From Bicyclus anynana (taxonomy: Eukaryota > Arthropoda > Insecta > Lepidoptera > Nymphalidae), in the NCBI RefSeq assembly GCF_947172395.1, contig NC_069107.1, positions 8,724,101-8,788,100 of the forward strand: 64,000 bases of DNA, written 5' to 3'. Position 1 is the first letter of the stretch. Every line of letters starts with the position of its first letter. A program made the position numbers and the translations under genes. The notes beneath the pieces were generated by a model. The model made no database searches. It was not told the origin of the DNA and worked only from the letters and a program-made list of their open reading frames with translations. Positions 44,937-54,995 of this stretch are shown piece after piece.

Positions 44937-45345
44937 TTAGATTGCTACAACCAGAGATACCACATCTCTGGTTGTAGCAATCTCTCTATGACAGTAATAT
45001 ATTAGGGAACAAAATTAACCCTTTTTTGGGTCAGGGGAAAACTAATTTAACCCCACGAAACAGCAAACTGTTATTGCTAACATCTACGAGGGTTGAGTAA
45101 TTAAATTAATAACTTAATGGGGAAGTCCCATAGAAGTGGGGAATTCCAGGAAAGTTTTGTTCAAAAATTCTTATTATAGTACAAACTAGTGGACGCTCGC
45201 GACGTATTGTTAAGTATGTCAAGTGTAGTGTTGTCAACATTTCTTAAGAAAAGTATAGTATTATTCAGATTTAGCTATGAAAAAATATAGTACGTACGAA
45301 ATTGCAAAACACAAATATTTATGTGTGTGTTGACAAACCTTGATA

Positions 45346-45545
45346 TCTATACTAATATTATAAAGCTGAAGAGTTTGTTTGTTTGTTTGATTGAACGCGC
45401 TAATCTCATAAACTACTGGTCCGATTGAAAAAAATCTTTCTGCGTAAGATAGCCCATTTATTGAGAAAGGCTATAGGCTATACATTATCCCCGCTTTTCT
45501 ACGGGAATGTGAACCACGCGGGTAAAACCGCGCGGCGTCTGCTAG
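45346..45545 (+). mobile_element. Helitron-like Lep1-type element
   Basis: TCTATACTAATATTATAAAG ... GCGGCGTCTGCTAG. Confidence 0.85.
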
Positions 45546-45680
45546 TACTATATGTTTTACCACATTGCACTAACTTATCTAGTTAAAAGGCATCTAGTTA
45601 AAAGTAGTACAATGTAGAAGGACGGCCTCTCGTACTAAAACATAATCGCATTCTCTTTAATTTACTTATGATTGTATGAC

Positions 45681-46018
45681 AGTGCGTGATCGAATCAGAA
45701 ATGAGGAGATCCGCTGAAGAACTAAAGTCACCGACATAGCTCAACGAGTTGCGAAGCTGAAGTGGCAATGGGCGGGGCACATAGTGCGAAGAGCCGATGG
45801 ACGTTGGGGTCCCAAAGTGCTGGAATGGCGACCCCGCACTAGTAAGCGCAGTGTTGGCCGGCCCCCCACCAGGTGGACTGACGACATCAAGCGAGTCGCA
45901 GGGATTCGCTGGATACAGGTGGCTCAGTATCGTGATGTTTGGAAGTCCCTACAAAAGGCCTATGTCCTGCAGTGGACGTCCATCGGCTGATATGATGATG
46001 ATGATGATGATGTATGAC
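45681..46018 (+). mobile_element. RTE-like retrotransposon 3' fragment with (GAT)n tail
   Basis: Reads IRNEEIR, DIAQRVAKLKWQWAGHIV, DGRWGPKVLEWRPRTSKRSV and GRPPTRWTDDIKRVAGIRW, then a stop and a (GAT)n tail at about 45992-46012. The most complete copy of this family in the window. Confidence 0.85.
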
Positions 46019-46070
46019 AGTAAATACTTCAATAAGATCCTAAGTATTTATTTATTTATTAGGTTTATTT

Positions 46071-46143
46071 ACAACCTCTCTCATTCTGAGAGGAGACTCG
46101 TAGCTCAGCAGTGAGCCGAATATGCGTTGAGATTGATGATGAA
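46071..46143 (+). mobile_element. SINE-B tail fragment
   Basis: CTCTCATTCTGAGAGGAGAC to AGTGAGCCGAATATGCGTTG. Confidence 0.7.
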
Positions 46144-46282
46144 ATAAAGAAGAACAGTAAATAAAAGATAACTTAAATATCACAAATAAAGAACATACAC
46201 TCTCGTATTATTAACTTAAGAAGAAAAATTAGAGAATGAAAAAAAAAGAAGACTAATAGAGATAATAACTAATAACTAATAA

Positions 46283-46472
46283 CTAGAGGACTGCCAGCGG
46301 TTTCATCCGTGTTCTCGCTCTCGTGAGAATACGGGGATAAAATATAGCCTATGACACTCACACTTGCACTGGCTTTCTAGTTCTAATTCTAATATAATTT
46401 TCAAAATTGGTTCAGTAGATCCAGAGATAACCCTCTTCAACACAACAAACTCTTTAAAACATTAGTACAGGA
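46283..46472 (-). mobile_element. Helitron-like repeat, second family
   Basis: CGGTTTCATCCGTGTTCTCG, AGAATACGGGGATAAAATAT, CAGTAGATCCAGAGATAACC; just upstream of the Jockey-like element. Confidence 0.62.
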
Positions 46473-46509
46473 AGAATAGTCAGCTGCTGGCAGACATCAT
46501 TAACCGTTA

Positions 46510-47582
46510 ATTTTTTATGTTTGTTTTTTTTAATAAAGATAACTCTGACGACGTAAACCGTGCCATATCGCATGTGTCGCATTGGTTCACTGCAAATAAT
46601 CTACTTTTGAATGCCAAGAAAACTAAATGTATTGAGTTTTCATTGCCAAATGTTAAAAAATTAGATAAGTCTATAATGATCGATGGTGAAACACTGGAAA
46701 TGGAGAGTTCCACAGTTTTGCTGGGAGTGACCTTGGATTGTAAACTTCAGTGGGGTGCTCATATAGAAAAACTGTCTGGTAAACTTAGCTCAGCGGCATT
46801 TGCCGTGAGAAAAATAAGACAGTTTACTGATGTTGATACAGCTAGGCTTGTTTATTTTGCGTACTTTCACAGCGTAATGTCTTACGGTATTTTATTGTGG
46901 GGCAAGGCTGCCGATATACAATCTATATTTGTTCTTCAAAAAAGAGCAATTCGAGCAATATATCAATTAAAATCACGCGAGTCCCTTCGTCAAAAGTTTA
47001 AAGAAATAGGTATACTAACAGTAGCCTGTCAATATATATATAACAGTATAGTATATGTAAGACAAAATATTAATTTGTACAAACGAAAAGGAGATTTAAA
47101 CCCACGTCTTACTAGACACGGGCATAAGTTAGTTATTTCTGCATATCGTCTCCAAAGAGTAAAAAAATCTTTTGTAGGTTTGGGTGTAGTCTTCTATAAT
47201 AAGATCCCCAAGACTGTGATGGACCTGCCAATGCATAGCTTTAAGCAATGTGTTAAAAAACATCTACTTAGTCGAGGGTACTACAACATTGATGAGTTCC
47301 TTAATGATAAAGATGCTTGGAGACCGTTGGATCAGCTTCCACCTTCACACAGGAAATAAAACTATAAAAAATGTAAACAGTAATTGTTATTAATTGTAAA
47401 TTATAATACTGTATGACTTTTTCAAAAGAGCAACTGTTGAGTTTCTTGCCGGTATCTTCTCAGCAGAACCTGCCTTCCGAACCGGTGGTAGAATCATTAC
47501 AAATAGTCAACTGACGTGTCAAAAGTGCTTGTAAACTGAGCCTACTTGAAATAAATGATTTTTGATTTTGATTTTTTGATTT
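46510..47582 (+). mobile_element. 5'-truncated Jockey-like element with 3' UTR and GATTTT tail
   Basis: Holds the RT frame plus a 3' UTR with CAGAACCTGCCTTCCGAACC and AAGTGCTTGTAAACTGAGCC, ending in (GATTTT)n at about 47560-47582. The same 3' end recurs reversed at 41505-41575. A SINE lies directly against its tail at 47585. Confidence 0.85.
46517..47359 (+). CDS. Jockey-clade non-LTR retrotransposon, C-terminal part of reverse transcriptase (5'-truncated)
   Basis: 280-codon open frame ending in TAA. It begins just after where the catalytic FADD box would be and contains NNLLLNAKKTKCIEF, LLGVTLDCKLQWGAHIEKLS and a C-terminal LSRGYYNIDEFLNDKDAW, features of Jockey-like RT C-termini. The frame is free of stops, suggesting a young insertion. 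The catalytic core and endonuclease are absent, so it is dead-on-arrival. Confidence 0.85.
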   Translation: MFVFFNKDNSDDVNRAISHVSHWFTANNLLLNAKKTKCIEFSLPNVKKLDKSIMIDGETLEMESSTVLLGVTLDCKLQWGAHIEKLSGKLSSAAFAVRKIRQFTDVDTARLVYFAYFHSVMSYGILLWGKAADIQSIFVLQKRAIRAIYQLKSRESLRQKFKEIGILTVACQYIYNSIVYVRQNINLYKRKGDLNPRLTRHGHKLVISAYRLQRVKKSFVGLGVVFYNKIPKTVMDLPMHSFKQCVKKHLLSRGYYNIDEFLNDKDAWRPLDQLPPSHRK

Positions 47583-47584
47583 TA

Positions 47585-47903
47585 TTTTTTTTTTATCCTT
47601 TACAAGTTAGCCCTTGACTACAATCTCACCTGATGATAAGTGATGATGCAATCAATCTAAGATGGAAGCGGGCTAACTTGTTAGGAGGAGGATGAAAATC
47701 CACACTCCCTTCGGTTTCTACACGACATCGTACCGGAACGCTAAATAGCTTGGCGGCACGTCTTTGCCCGTAGGGTGGTAACTAGCCTCGGCCGAAGCCT
47801 CCCACCAGTCAGACCTGGACCAATTAAGAAAACCTCGAATCGATCGAACCCAGGACCTCCGTTTTGTAAAACCACCGCGCATTCCACTGCGCCACCGTGG
47901 CCA
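47585..47903 (-). mobile_element. SINE-A full-length copy at Jockey tail
   Basis: TTTACAAGTTAGCCCTTGAC through CTGCGCCACCGTGGCC. Its poly(T) joins the GATTTT tail of the Jockey-like element. Confidence 0.88.
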
Positions 47904-48030
47904 TAAAACTTCGTAATTTCTTGACCACTTTTGAAAATTCTTTTTTGTTTGAAAGATTATACTTCCAAATTGGTCCCATTTAATTTTCATGAAAATCGGT
48001 TCAGTAATTTTGTATTAAAATGAAAATAAC

Positions 48031-48310
48031 GGAACCGACTTCCAAATCACAAACATAAATTAAAAAGCGAAAAAAACATTGCTACTTTCTGATCACTTTG
48101 AAGGCGGTGCCAACACATTGATGCATAACTAAAGCCGATTAAATCAAAAAATTTTAGGATTCAAAGACAGTTTTTTCCCGTAGTTCTTTCACAAACGGCT
48201 TTAATACGTCACTTGGCTTGGCACCGCCTTCAAAGTGATCAGAAGGTAGTACAATACAATGTTATTTTTCGCTTTTTAGTTTATGTTTGTGATTTTGAAG
48301 TCGGTTCAAC
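48031..48310. mobile_element. Foldback element with arms of about 85 bp
   Basis: Left arm GGAACCGACTTCCAAATCAC ... CTTTGAAGGCGGTGCCAA and right arm TTGGCACCGCCTTCAAAGTG ... GATTTTGAAGTCGGTTCAAC pair almost fully. Partial copies at 42595-42740 and 62440-62510. Confidence 0.78.
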
Positions 48311-48326
48311 TTTAAAACGTTTTTTT

Positions 48327-48411
48327 AAGCCCACTTTCATTTTAGATTGCATCATCACTTACCATCAGGTGAGATTGTAGTCAAGGGCTAACTTGTAAAG
48401 AATAAGAAAAA
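48327..48411 (+). mobile_element. SINE-A tail fragment
   Basis: TGCATCATCACTTACCATCA to CTTGTAAAGAATAAG. Confidence 0.78.
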
Positions 48412-48820
48412 AATGTCAGGCATTACTCATTTCGAATGCTGAGTTTCGTTGACGCCTAGTGCTTACCTCAACCCGAAATTACATAACAAGAGATTGGAGA
48501 TAAAAATAGACAACCTTGGCTCTGGTTTCTCTAAAGGGTAGATAACTCATCTTTTGTTATAAGCCCACAGTTTTAGTAGAAAAACACTTTTACCGTTCTT
48601 TTTAAATTTAATGTATTTGGTATGTTTTATTTATTTTAATTTCATTAATCATAGTCCATTTTTGTTTTATTGTGTTCGAGCTATAAATTATATGTTATTA
48701 GAAAAATGTTGTAAAAATAAAACTGTCTACAGTAAATAAAATTATAACCATTGAAGATATTTTGATTTTTTTCATTGGAGGGCACTTGATCTATAGGTAC
48801 AGGGTGGTGTAATTTTTTTA

Positions 48821-48942
48821 ATGAGCCAGTCATGGTTTCACAACCTATTCGGTGCAAACAAACAAACATTCAAATATTTCCTCTTTGTAATATTAGTACT
48901 AAATTATACAGGGTGCTCAGGAGTATTTACCATAACTCTGAA
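48821..48942. repeat. Left arm of a widely spaced inverted repeat
   Basis: ATGAGCCAGTCATGGTTTCA ... GTATTTACCATAACTCTGAAG pairs with 49735-49870. Confidence 0.8.
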
Positions 48943-49164
48943 GTTTTATTCTTTACCGAAAATTCAATTCGTCCAAAGAACATGTGTTTTAAAATTAATA
49001 TTTTCGAAGTAAATAATATTTCTTTTGTAAATAGATCTTTAAATGTGTCTCTTATACGCATCCTTATAATTATGAACGTAGCCAAGTTTTACGTATTTTA
49101 AAATGCAAGGATAGTTAAAGGTATGCATAGTCAGAATTATTTTAATTTTACTTGTTAGTGTTGA

Positions 49165-49488
49165 CGGCCTCCGTGGCGCAGTGGTATGCGCGGTGGATTT
49201 ACAAGACGGAGGTCCTGGGTTCGATCCCCGGCTGGGCCGATTGAGATTTTATTAATTGGTCCAGGTCTGGCTGGTTTGAGGCTTCCGCCGTGGCTAGTTA
49301 CCACCCTACCGGCAAAGACGTACCGCTAAGCGATTTCGCGTTCCGGTATGATGCCGTGTAGAAACCGAAAGGGGTGTGGATTTTCATTATCCTCGTAACA
49401 AGTTAGCCCGCTTCCATCTTAGATTGCATCATCACTTACCATCAGGTGAGATTGTAGTCAAGGGCTAACTTGTAAAGAATAAAAAAAA
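49165..49488 (+). mobile_element. SINE-A full-length copy
   Basis: GGCCTCCGTGGCGCAGTGGT through poly(A); lies between the arms of the inverted pair 48821-48942 and 49735-49870. Confidence 0.9.
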
Positions 49489-49734
49489 GTTATAAAATAT
49501 CACGTGTGCAGTTCGGCTCGTATAACGGCTGTTTTTAATCTATATATCCTCCATTTCGCTTACTAAAGTTAAGAAAATCTATCTTTCTGTTCTTATCTGC
49601 TTTTCAATAACCTACTGACAGATAGTTTGACTATGTAAAGATAGTTTGATTGTTACTGATAATCTAGGATAGCTATCTATCCGTAATCTTGGGTAGGTTA
49701 TTGAAAACGGCCGTAAGTGGATTTGTCAACACCT

Positions 49735-49870
49735 TGAAGTTATGGTAAATACTCCCTGCAGCCCCTGCTCCCTGAGCACCCTGTATAATTAAGTACTAAT
49801 ATTACAAAGAGGAAATATTTGAATGTTTGTTTGTTTGCACTGAATAGGTTGTGAAACCATGACTGGCTCA
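49735..49870. repeat. Right arm of a widely spaced inverted repeat
   Basis: CTTGAAGTTATGGTAAATAC ... TGAAACCATGACTGGCTCAT; has about 14 bp extra (CAGCCCCTGCTCCC) relative to the left arm. Confidence 0.8.
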
Positions 49871-50574
49871 TTTAAAAAAAAATAATTCACCGTTAGAATT
49901 CTACATTATCCCTGATGATCATAAGCTATAACTTATCCCCTAATTCCCACAGAAATGGGAACTATGCAGGAAAAACCGCGTGGTGACTGCTAGTATTCGA
50001 TAACAGCAGATTATTTTTATTTTTTTGTCTGTCTGTCCTTTTTTGCTGACCGGACAAATTAAACATGGCATGGTTTAAGTTTATCGAATACTACGAAGAA
50101 GGATATATTTCAAAAATAAAATATAGGAGTGAAAAGCTTAAAAGGAAATTTATTTTTAAAATTATATTTTTAAAAACTACATGTGTTCGATTAGAAAAAT
50201 ATTAAAAATAATGTGATTCAAAGTTTTTTTTTAAATTCTACCCTTAGAGTGTTAAAAAAGAGTGGTATAGTGTATGGTTCTTCCTTTTGCGAACTTATTA
50301 CAAAAATCTAATAATAAAAACTATAAGGGTTCCTTGTGGATTACGGAACCCTGAAAATAGTGCGTCACACAGTCATCGCTTTTCCCCTGTAAGTTTGGTG
50401 TTGGCAAAATTTAATTTTTATTACTTGAGTAGGTATGCCAAACTTGGGTCTTTATTCATTCAAAATTCAAAATTCGTACCTTACGTAACACTTTTAAAAC
50501 ATCAGAACGAGTGGTACGAATTTAGTTTTCATGATTTAACATACTAACAGGACAAATTAAATGAAACCATGCAA

Positions 50575-50725
50575 TTTAACACATTCGCTGCGGTTCGAGG
50601 TCAATTGACCTCGTGCGTCTAGCGTCTTCAAGAGTTAGGAGGTCGATTGACCTCGTACCGGACCACATAAAGTTCTAGTATGAGGTCAAATACTTCGTAC
50701 CGCACCAGAGGATATACAGAAAAAT
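50575..50725 (+). repeat. Interspersed repeat with AGGTCA palindromes, copy 2
   Basis: TTTAACACATTCGCTGCGGT, CGAGGTCAATTGACCTCG, GAGGTCGATTGACCTC, TACCGCACCAGAGG. Confidence 0.8.
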
Positions 50726-50729
50726 GGGG

Positions 50730-51515
50730 CGCTCAAAAGAGGAAATTTCCACATCTCAATGTTAGTTGTGGTCAACAACGAACGTTATTTATACAAATAA
50801 TACCTAAAATTTCGTCTACAATGTTGAGTTGTGTGTTCAGGAAGTGTAAAAACTATGTATACATAAATAAATAATGGAGTTAAAGACAAAATTTCTCTGA
50901 TCACTTTTTGCGGTAATTTTGTAGGGACGTAACCGACCGTATATGAATGGTTTTAAAAACGGACAAAAACTTCTACGAGTAGTTTAAAATAAGATATATA
51001 TCTAAGGTCGTTTCCTCAGAAAACGACAGACAATTTTGTTCGTGAATTTGTGTGCGATAGTGGTCCATTAATAATTGGTCTGAGATACTATCAATAACTA
51101 CTGGTACGTAGGTATTTAGATATCCACTCGAATTTTCACATGACGTAATACCTCCATCTAATGAGGTTTTATCTATGCTCGTTCTATATTTGGTAAAGGC
51201 TTAATTTCTAAACGTACATTAAAAACAAATAGTTTAGAAACATAATTAGTGAATAACATAAAAATAATCATCTCTTATATTAGGCTTACGTTTACGAAAT
51301 CTACTTCGCAGTCAACGCAATATACACACTTATGATGTCATATCCATTTATCCAGCTTATATAAGAACAAGAGATAACTACATACAGCCTAATAGGCTTA
51401 GGCTTTCTTAGTTAGAAAAAAAAAACAATATACAATTTCAGAACTGAACTTATTTTTTAAACTCACCTCTCTGACGTTCGATTCTAAATTCAAACACGTC
51501 CTGCTTTCATAGCAA
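50730..51515. other. Intergenic, no recognised element
   Basis: AT-rich; short open frames without family resemblance. Confidence 0.45.
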
Positions 51516-51517
51516 AT

Positions 51518-51716
51518 TCAAAAGTGGTTTGGGAAGTGTTCGATTTTTGAATTATTTATAGTTCTATTTACAGGTTCGAGGCGGCCGCGGTACTGCCTGT
51601 TGGGTTCCAGGCAAACGTCATACTGTCCGCATATATTCCGCGCATGCGTTTCGCTATGGCGGGTCGATAGTGCCGTATGATAAGGAATGAAGGCTGAGCA
51701 CCATGGATATACAACC
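51518..51716 (-). other. GC-rich patch with unassigned open frame
   Basis: Minus strand holds NICGQYDVCLEPNRQYRGRL then EP, with a GT at the CCT|GTAAAT boundary. CG-rich compared with its surroundings. It could be a 5'-UTR exon of Cadps or a transposon part; nothing decides this. Confidence 0.25.
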
Positions 51717-51717
51717 G

Positions 51718-52190
51718 CTAGAATACGCATAATAATATTCTTCTTCTTAGGGTGCCTCTCCGACTAGCGAAGGCAGTCAGTTTCTTGAACTCATCTCTAT
51801 CCTTCACGAGGCGAAATAATTGTGCGGCGCTCGCGATCCCGGTCCACTCTCTGATGTTTCTCAGCCAAGACTTCTTCCTGCGATCAACGTCTCTTCTACC
51901 AGCAACCTTTTCCATCAAGATGAGCTGTAGAAGCTCGTATCGCACGTGCCCTAGATACGCGACTTTCTCGTCTTGACGGTCTGCAAAAATTCACGCTTCT
52001 GATTGACGCGTCGCAGAACTTCGGCATTCGTCACTTTGTGAGTCCAACTGATAGCCAGCATGCGTCTAAACGCCCTCATTCCGAACGCTTCTATACGTTT
52101 CCTGATGTCCTCTTTTACTGTCCAGGCTTCACATCCAATAATTGAAAGGTCCTCCAATTGAAAGGTCAATAAATCATCACAAAATCTCAA
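51718..52190 (-). mobile_element. Non-LTR (RTE-like) reverse transcriptase C-terminal fragment
   Basis: Minus-strand frames read GCEAWTVKEDIRKRIEAF, RRMLAISWTHKVTNAEVLRR, then LLQLILMEKVAGRRDVDRRK and WLRNIREWTG, the C-terminal pattern of insect endonuclease/RT elements. One frame change lies near 51950. Confidence 0.75.
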
Positions 52191-52323
52191 AAATCGCTTG
52201 ACGTACCAAGTTAAAATTTGGCAGGGAGGTAGTATATAATTAGTAGACTTTCAATATGAACTTTTTCGGGAGGGCTGGATTAAGGAGTTCTAAAGGCGGT
52301 CGAATTCGCGGGCGTCCGCTAGT
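52185..52323 (+). mobile_element. Repeat related to 20722-20893
   Basis: AATCGCTTGACGTACCAAGT, GGGCTGGATTAAGGAGTTCT and end GCGGGCGTCCGCTAG. Confidence 0.6.
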
Positions 52324-52329
52324 CTATTA

Positions 52330-54000
52330 TATAAAATTTTCGTGAATATATAAAGTTAACATCACCTCGTAATAAGCATTATTTCTTCATTATTCCTTTC
52401 TCTTCCACTAAACATAAGGCTATGTTTTGTGAAACTATTTAAAAAAAAAGTCGTTCGAAAAAGCTAATCCATAAAATGATAACAAGGTGAAAACAAGGAT
52501 AAGTCAAATCTTTGTGGTTTTTGTCGTTGTCCGTTTAATTTACCTTTTTATGTTTTGTTATTTTTTAATAAATAAATAAATAATAATGGAAAAAAAACAA
52601 TTCATAGGTTCTCGTGATATTTCTGGTTGGCCCTGGTTTCTTTGATTTAGTTGGTTGCCCTTCACGTTGGACCAACGATGTGGCGAATATTGTGGTTACT
52701 TGAAAAAACCCGCAGTAAATTCTAGCCGACATATTAGCCAATATTTGGCCAACGAATTGGCCAACGTGTTGGCAACATGAAGAGCTGGCATTAATCAAGT
52801 GTGTATCTTTGGTCATATCAACGTCGCGCCCACATACCGGGTGACATTGTGGAAACGGGGTAATGTTTAGGAATCGAGGTCACCGTTTTTGTATTAACCC
52901 GCGTTTCCGGTTCCAGTGTAGCCCGCTCCTAAACTGTGTTGCCATAGAAAAATATTACGACTCCTTTTTCATGTTATGTAAGTTTGGCTCAATAAAGGAG
53001 AGACTGAAATGAAACGGCAAATTTAAAAAAATAGTAGATTGTTATACAAGGGGCTAAAAAGACCCATTATATACGAGGTATTTTTAGGCCCCGAGACGTA
53101 AGGCGAGGGCCGCCTAAATAGAAACCGAGTTTATAATGGGTTTAGCCCCACGTGTTACACTCTGCTTTTCACTACGATTGCGAGAAAATAAAATAGTTTA
53201 GTACAATGTTCAATGATTTATTTTAATTGAAAAATAAATGTTCAAAGTCTACAATTTTGGATATTAAGGGAGATGCTTTTACCCGGTAACATAATTTCCG
53301 ACTACTGTAAAGATGAATAATGAGCATGCGAGGTAAACGTGGGAGATAATAGTTTTTATAAAACTCCTTTCGTAAGTGAATCCGTTGTTGTTTTCTCCAC
53401 TTATTAAATTTTTCGTAGGTATTCGTAGGTATCGTAGGTAAGTATTTAAGTAAATGCGTCTCGACTTTGATGGTAACAGATTGAAAATTTCATCCATCTC
53501 CAAATTAGGATTCTCACTAGATGAAGACAACAATAACAATTATTGTTGAAAAATATTATGTAAGTTACGGTCACAAATTTACAATGAATTTCGGAAAAAA
53601 ATCAAGTGTGTATTATTCACGCCAATTGTTTTTTAAATTCTGCTTGTCGCTCGGATGTCCCATGTCTTCAAATGTCGGTCTATTCTCAACTCAAAAAATA
53701 TTAAATAAAAAAATAAACGCATTCCATAGACAAGAACGCCGCATTTCATTCCAATTTAAAGTTTTTTATTTATTTTTTGAAACAATCGGGGCCTTACCTA
53801 TAATGATTCTATTTTCGAATAAAACCTCCTCCATTAGCTAGTACTTGGCTAGTACTCGTAACAGACAAGAATTTAAAAAAAAATTACTTTAGCCCCTAGA
53901 GGCTAATATGCTTGTTTAGCCCCGCTGTGGAGTGGTAATATGACAGTGTTTTTGAGCAAGAGTAGTGAAAAATATATTATATTAACATATTATCATCTCC
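52330..54000. other. Intergenic, decayed repeats
   Basis: GGGGCTAAA at about 53050 and TTTAGCCCC near 53143, 53890 and 53920 suggest repeat ends. A 106-codon plus-strand open frame at 53521-53841 has no recognisable domain. Confidence 0.4.
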
Positions 54001-54339
54001 ATATATTTACTTAATTACTACTCCATATATTTTATACGTGTGTATACCTGGGTTCCCGAGGCGAGGTTGCATCCCCTTTAAATACAAGAATACTGCATAC
54101 TTGCGCTTCCGATATATTTTAAATGAAGCACACTTGAAGTGCAAGTTAAAGTGTTTTTCAGATAGCATGGTGCGGGTTCGTTTCACTCTTGAAAGTGATG
54201 AGTTCGTACGCCGCGATTCACGATTATAGTGCGTATTATGAACGTCATAAGGCAACTGTCACTGTACCCATGTTGTCCGAAAAACCCTTTAAAATGAGAC
54301 ATTCATTTTAATTTGCTTGATATGTACGTATGTTTCTTA

Positions 54340-54345
54340 TTTAAT
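54340..54345 (-). terminator. Candidate poly(A) signal ATTAAA of mucin-like gene
   Basis: ATTAAA on the minus strand, beyond the broken tail copy; the same motif is kept at 63637-63642 after the paralogue. No AATAAA is seen directly after the stop at 54712. Assignment is inferred from position and conservation. Confidence 0.35.
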
Positions 54346-54370
54346 CGCCTATTAAAAGACACATACAAAG

Positions 54371-54640
54371 ATAAACTATCGTAAATTCCTTCTTTTTGTT
54401 GTATTGTTGTTGGACGTGACTTTGTTGTCGACAAATTAACATACAAAACTATTTTGTGTCTCATTGCAATTTACAACAACGTTGTCTATATTTTTACTTG
54501 TATATTTAGCTTCTATATCTTCAGTTGTACTTTCTGGTGGATTTGTTTCGTCTCGGTTACGACTAGTAAATCTCCCTTTGAAATTATTCGATAGAACGTC
54601 AATACTATCAATTCCCCCTGTATTTCCTGGTTAATATCTA
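54371..54640 (-). pseudogene. Broken duplicate of the mucin-like gene's tail exon
   Basis: Near-identical direct copy of 54647-54916 at a 276-bp spacing. It keeps the tail-coding part and the stop region but lacks the membrane helix and acceptor. A one-base indel after the AGG-GGG codons shifts the frame into TGA and TAG. Its downstream flank (54300-54385) matches the flank of the paralogue at 63615-63690, so this copy keeps the original 3' end and probably lies in the 3' UTR of the working gene. Confidence 0.8.
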
Positions 54641-54711
54641 TGTATTATTAACTATCATACATTCCTTCTTTTTGTTGTATTGTTGTTGGACGTGACTTTG
54701 TTGTCGACAAA

Positions 54712-54995
54712 TTAACATACAACACTATTTTGTGTTTCATTGCAATTTACAACAACGTTGTCTATATTTTTACTTGTATATTTAGCTTCTATATCTTCAG
54801 TTGTACTTTCTGGTGGATTTGTTTCGTCTCGGTTACGACTAGTAAATCTGCCTTTGAAATTATTCCATAGAACGTTAATATTATCAGCTCCCCTGTATTT
54901 CCTGGTTAATATCGATGTTATAATGTATATAACAATCAACATTATAATAACCAGTACGCCTATCAATGGTAGATAAACGAGTTTCGGATCGACAC
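54712..54995 (-). CDS. Mucin-like gene exon 4 (membrane helix and tail)
   Basis: 284 nt with stop TAA at 54714-54712; acceptor TTTTTTTCAG. Reads VDPKLVYLPLIG, a helix VLVIIMLIVIYIITSIL, then a positive TRKYRG stop-transfer and a tail with DETNPPESTTEDIEAKYTSK and a C-terminal Cys. The tail is shared closely with the right-edge paralogue, which argues for a conserved cytoplasmic role. Confidence 0.86.

Noticed and set aside
53521..53841. 106-codon plus-strand open frame
   Set aside because: Low-complexity, no recognised motif, flanked by decayed repeat ends; not supported as a gene.
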